From CAVZOY01 sp963777095 (GTDB lineage: Bacteria; Actinomycetota; Actinomycetes; Mycobacteriales; Geodermatophilaceae), in the NCBI GenBank assembly GCA_963777095.1, contig CAVZOY010000001.1, forward strand, positions 1 through 64,000: a DNA stretch of 64,000 bases. Reading direction: 5' to 3'. Made by a program: the position numbers and the translations under genes. How positions within the stretch are numbered: position 1 is the stretch's first letter; every line of letters begins with the position of its first letter. Below the pieces are notes generated by a model. The model was not told the origin of the DNA, did not search any database, and worked only from the letters and a program-made list of their open reading frames with translations. Shown here piece after piece: positions 63,811-64,000 of this stretch.

Positions 63811-64000
63811 GCGCCGAACAGCAGGCGACCGCCCGGAGCAGCCAGGCGGCCGCCCTCCTGGTCGTGCTCGACCTCGAGGAGCGCTCACCGGACGTCTTCG
63901 TGGGGCAGACGCCGACCACCCCGCTGCAGCGCATCTTCGGCGGCCAGGTGGCCGGCCAGGCGCTCATGGCCGCCGGCCGGACCGTCGAGGCCGACCGCGG
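63806..64000 (+). CDS. tesB: Acyl-CoA thioesterase II, N-terminal part (runs off window)
   Basis: 65 residues from the GTG at 63806, which overlaps the pyk stop (GTGA), to the right edge. LLVVLDLEERSPDVFVGQTP and LQRIFGGQVAGQALMAAGRTVEADR are the first strand and the FGGQVAGQAL helix of the TesB double hot-dog family, where the GGQ motif marks the substrate-binding helix. The catalytic Asp-Thr-Gln lie beyond the window. Hydrolyses acyl-CoA. Confidence 0.85.

Overview
The window is very GC-rich chromosomal DNA with GTG-rich starts, few intergenic gaps and no phage, IS, CRISPR, tRNA or rRNA that I can see. Gene content and order (ftsQ-ftsZ-pgeF-yggS-sepF-yggT-divIVA; long-type ileS; lspA; dnaE1; bifunctional-type hisA/priA with no separate trpF; his/trp/lgt/gltBD/pyk run) point to a high-GC actinobacterium. 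The protein sequences look most like Geodermatophilaceae (Blastococcus/Geodermatophilus/Modestobacter type); the phylum is confident, the family is inference.

Layout: 1-5.7 kb is the distal division cluster (ftsQ 3' end, ftsZ, pgeF, yggS, sepF, yggT, divIVA). 5.8-12.0 kb carries a membrane protein with an Ada-like zinc site, ileS on the minus strand, an NhaP-type cation/proton antiporter and a one-TM protein. 12.2-20.8 kb is a sugar operon: AglK/MsmK-type ATPase, AglE-like lipoprotein, two permeases, GH36 alpha-galactosidase, a DUF4032 kinase-like protein and a GH32 beta-fructosidase. GH36 plus GH32 behind an alpha-glucoside-type importer suggests use of raffinose-family sugars and sucrose. 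20.8-29.1 kb has lspA, a pseudouridine synthase, a CPBP protease, a GNAT enzyme, dnaE1, a DUF2567 protein and a LON-domain protein.

29.2-54.8 kb is a histidine/tryptophan supercluster: hisD-hisC-hisB-small TM gene-(broken nucleotidyltransferase)-hisH; then an interruption of seven accessory genes (M28 membrane peptidase, VOC, DUF222-HNH with a LexA-like box over its start codon, membrane protein, SDR, 54-aa zinc protein, nitroreductase); then hisA/priA-ridA-hisF, a TIGR03085-like gene, a heterodimeric ABC exporter, a flavoprotein, a membrane protein, and hisI-trpE-trp membrane protein-trpC-trpB-trpA. 54.8-64 kb has lgt, gltB-gltD, pyk and the 5' end of tesB.

Two features cut across the whole window. 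First, about thirty reading-frame breaks occur in otherwise well-conserved genes, including essential ones (ftsZ, divIVA, ileS, dnaE, lspA, lgt, gltD). They are best read as sequencing or assembly indels, so broken genes are given their full span and the approximate break points. Second, many genes have a -10-like hexamer (TAnnnT or close) exactly 6-7 nt before the start codon and no ribosome binding site, the pattern expected of leaderless mRNAs.
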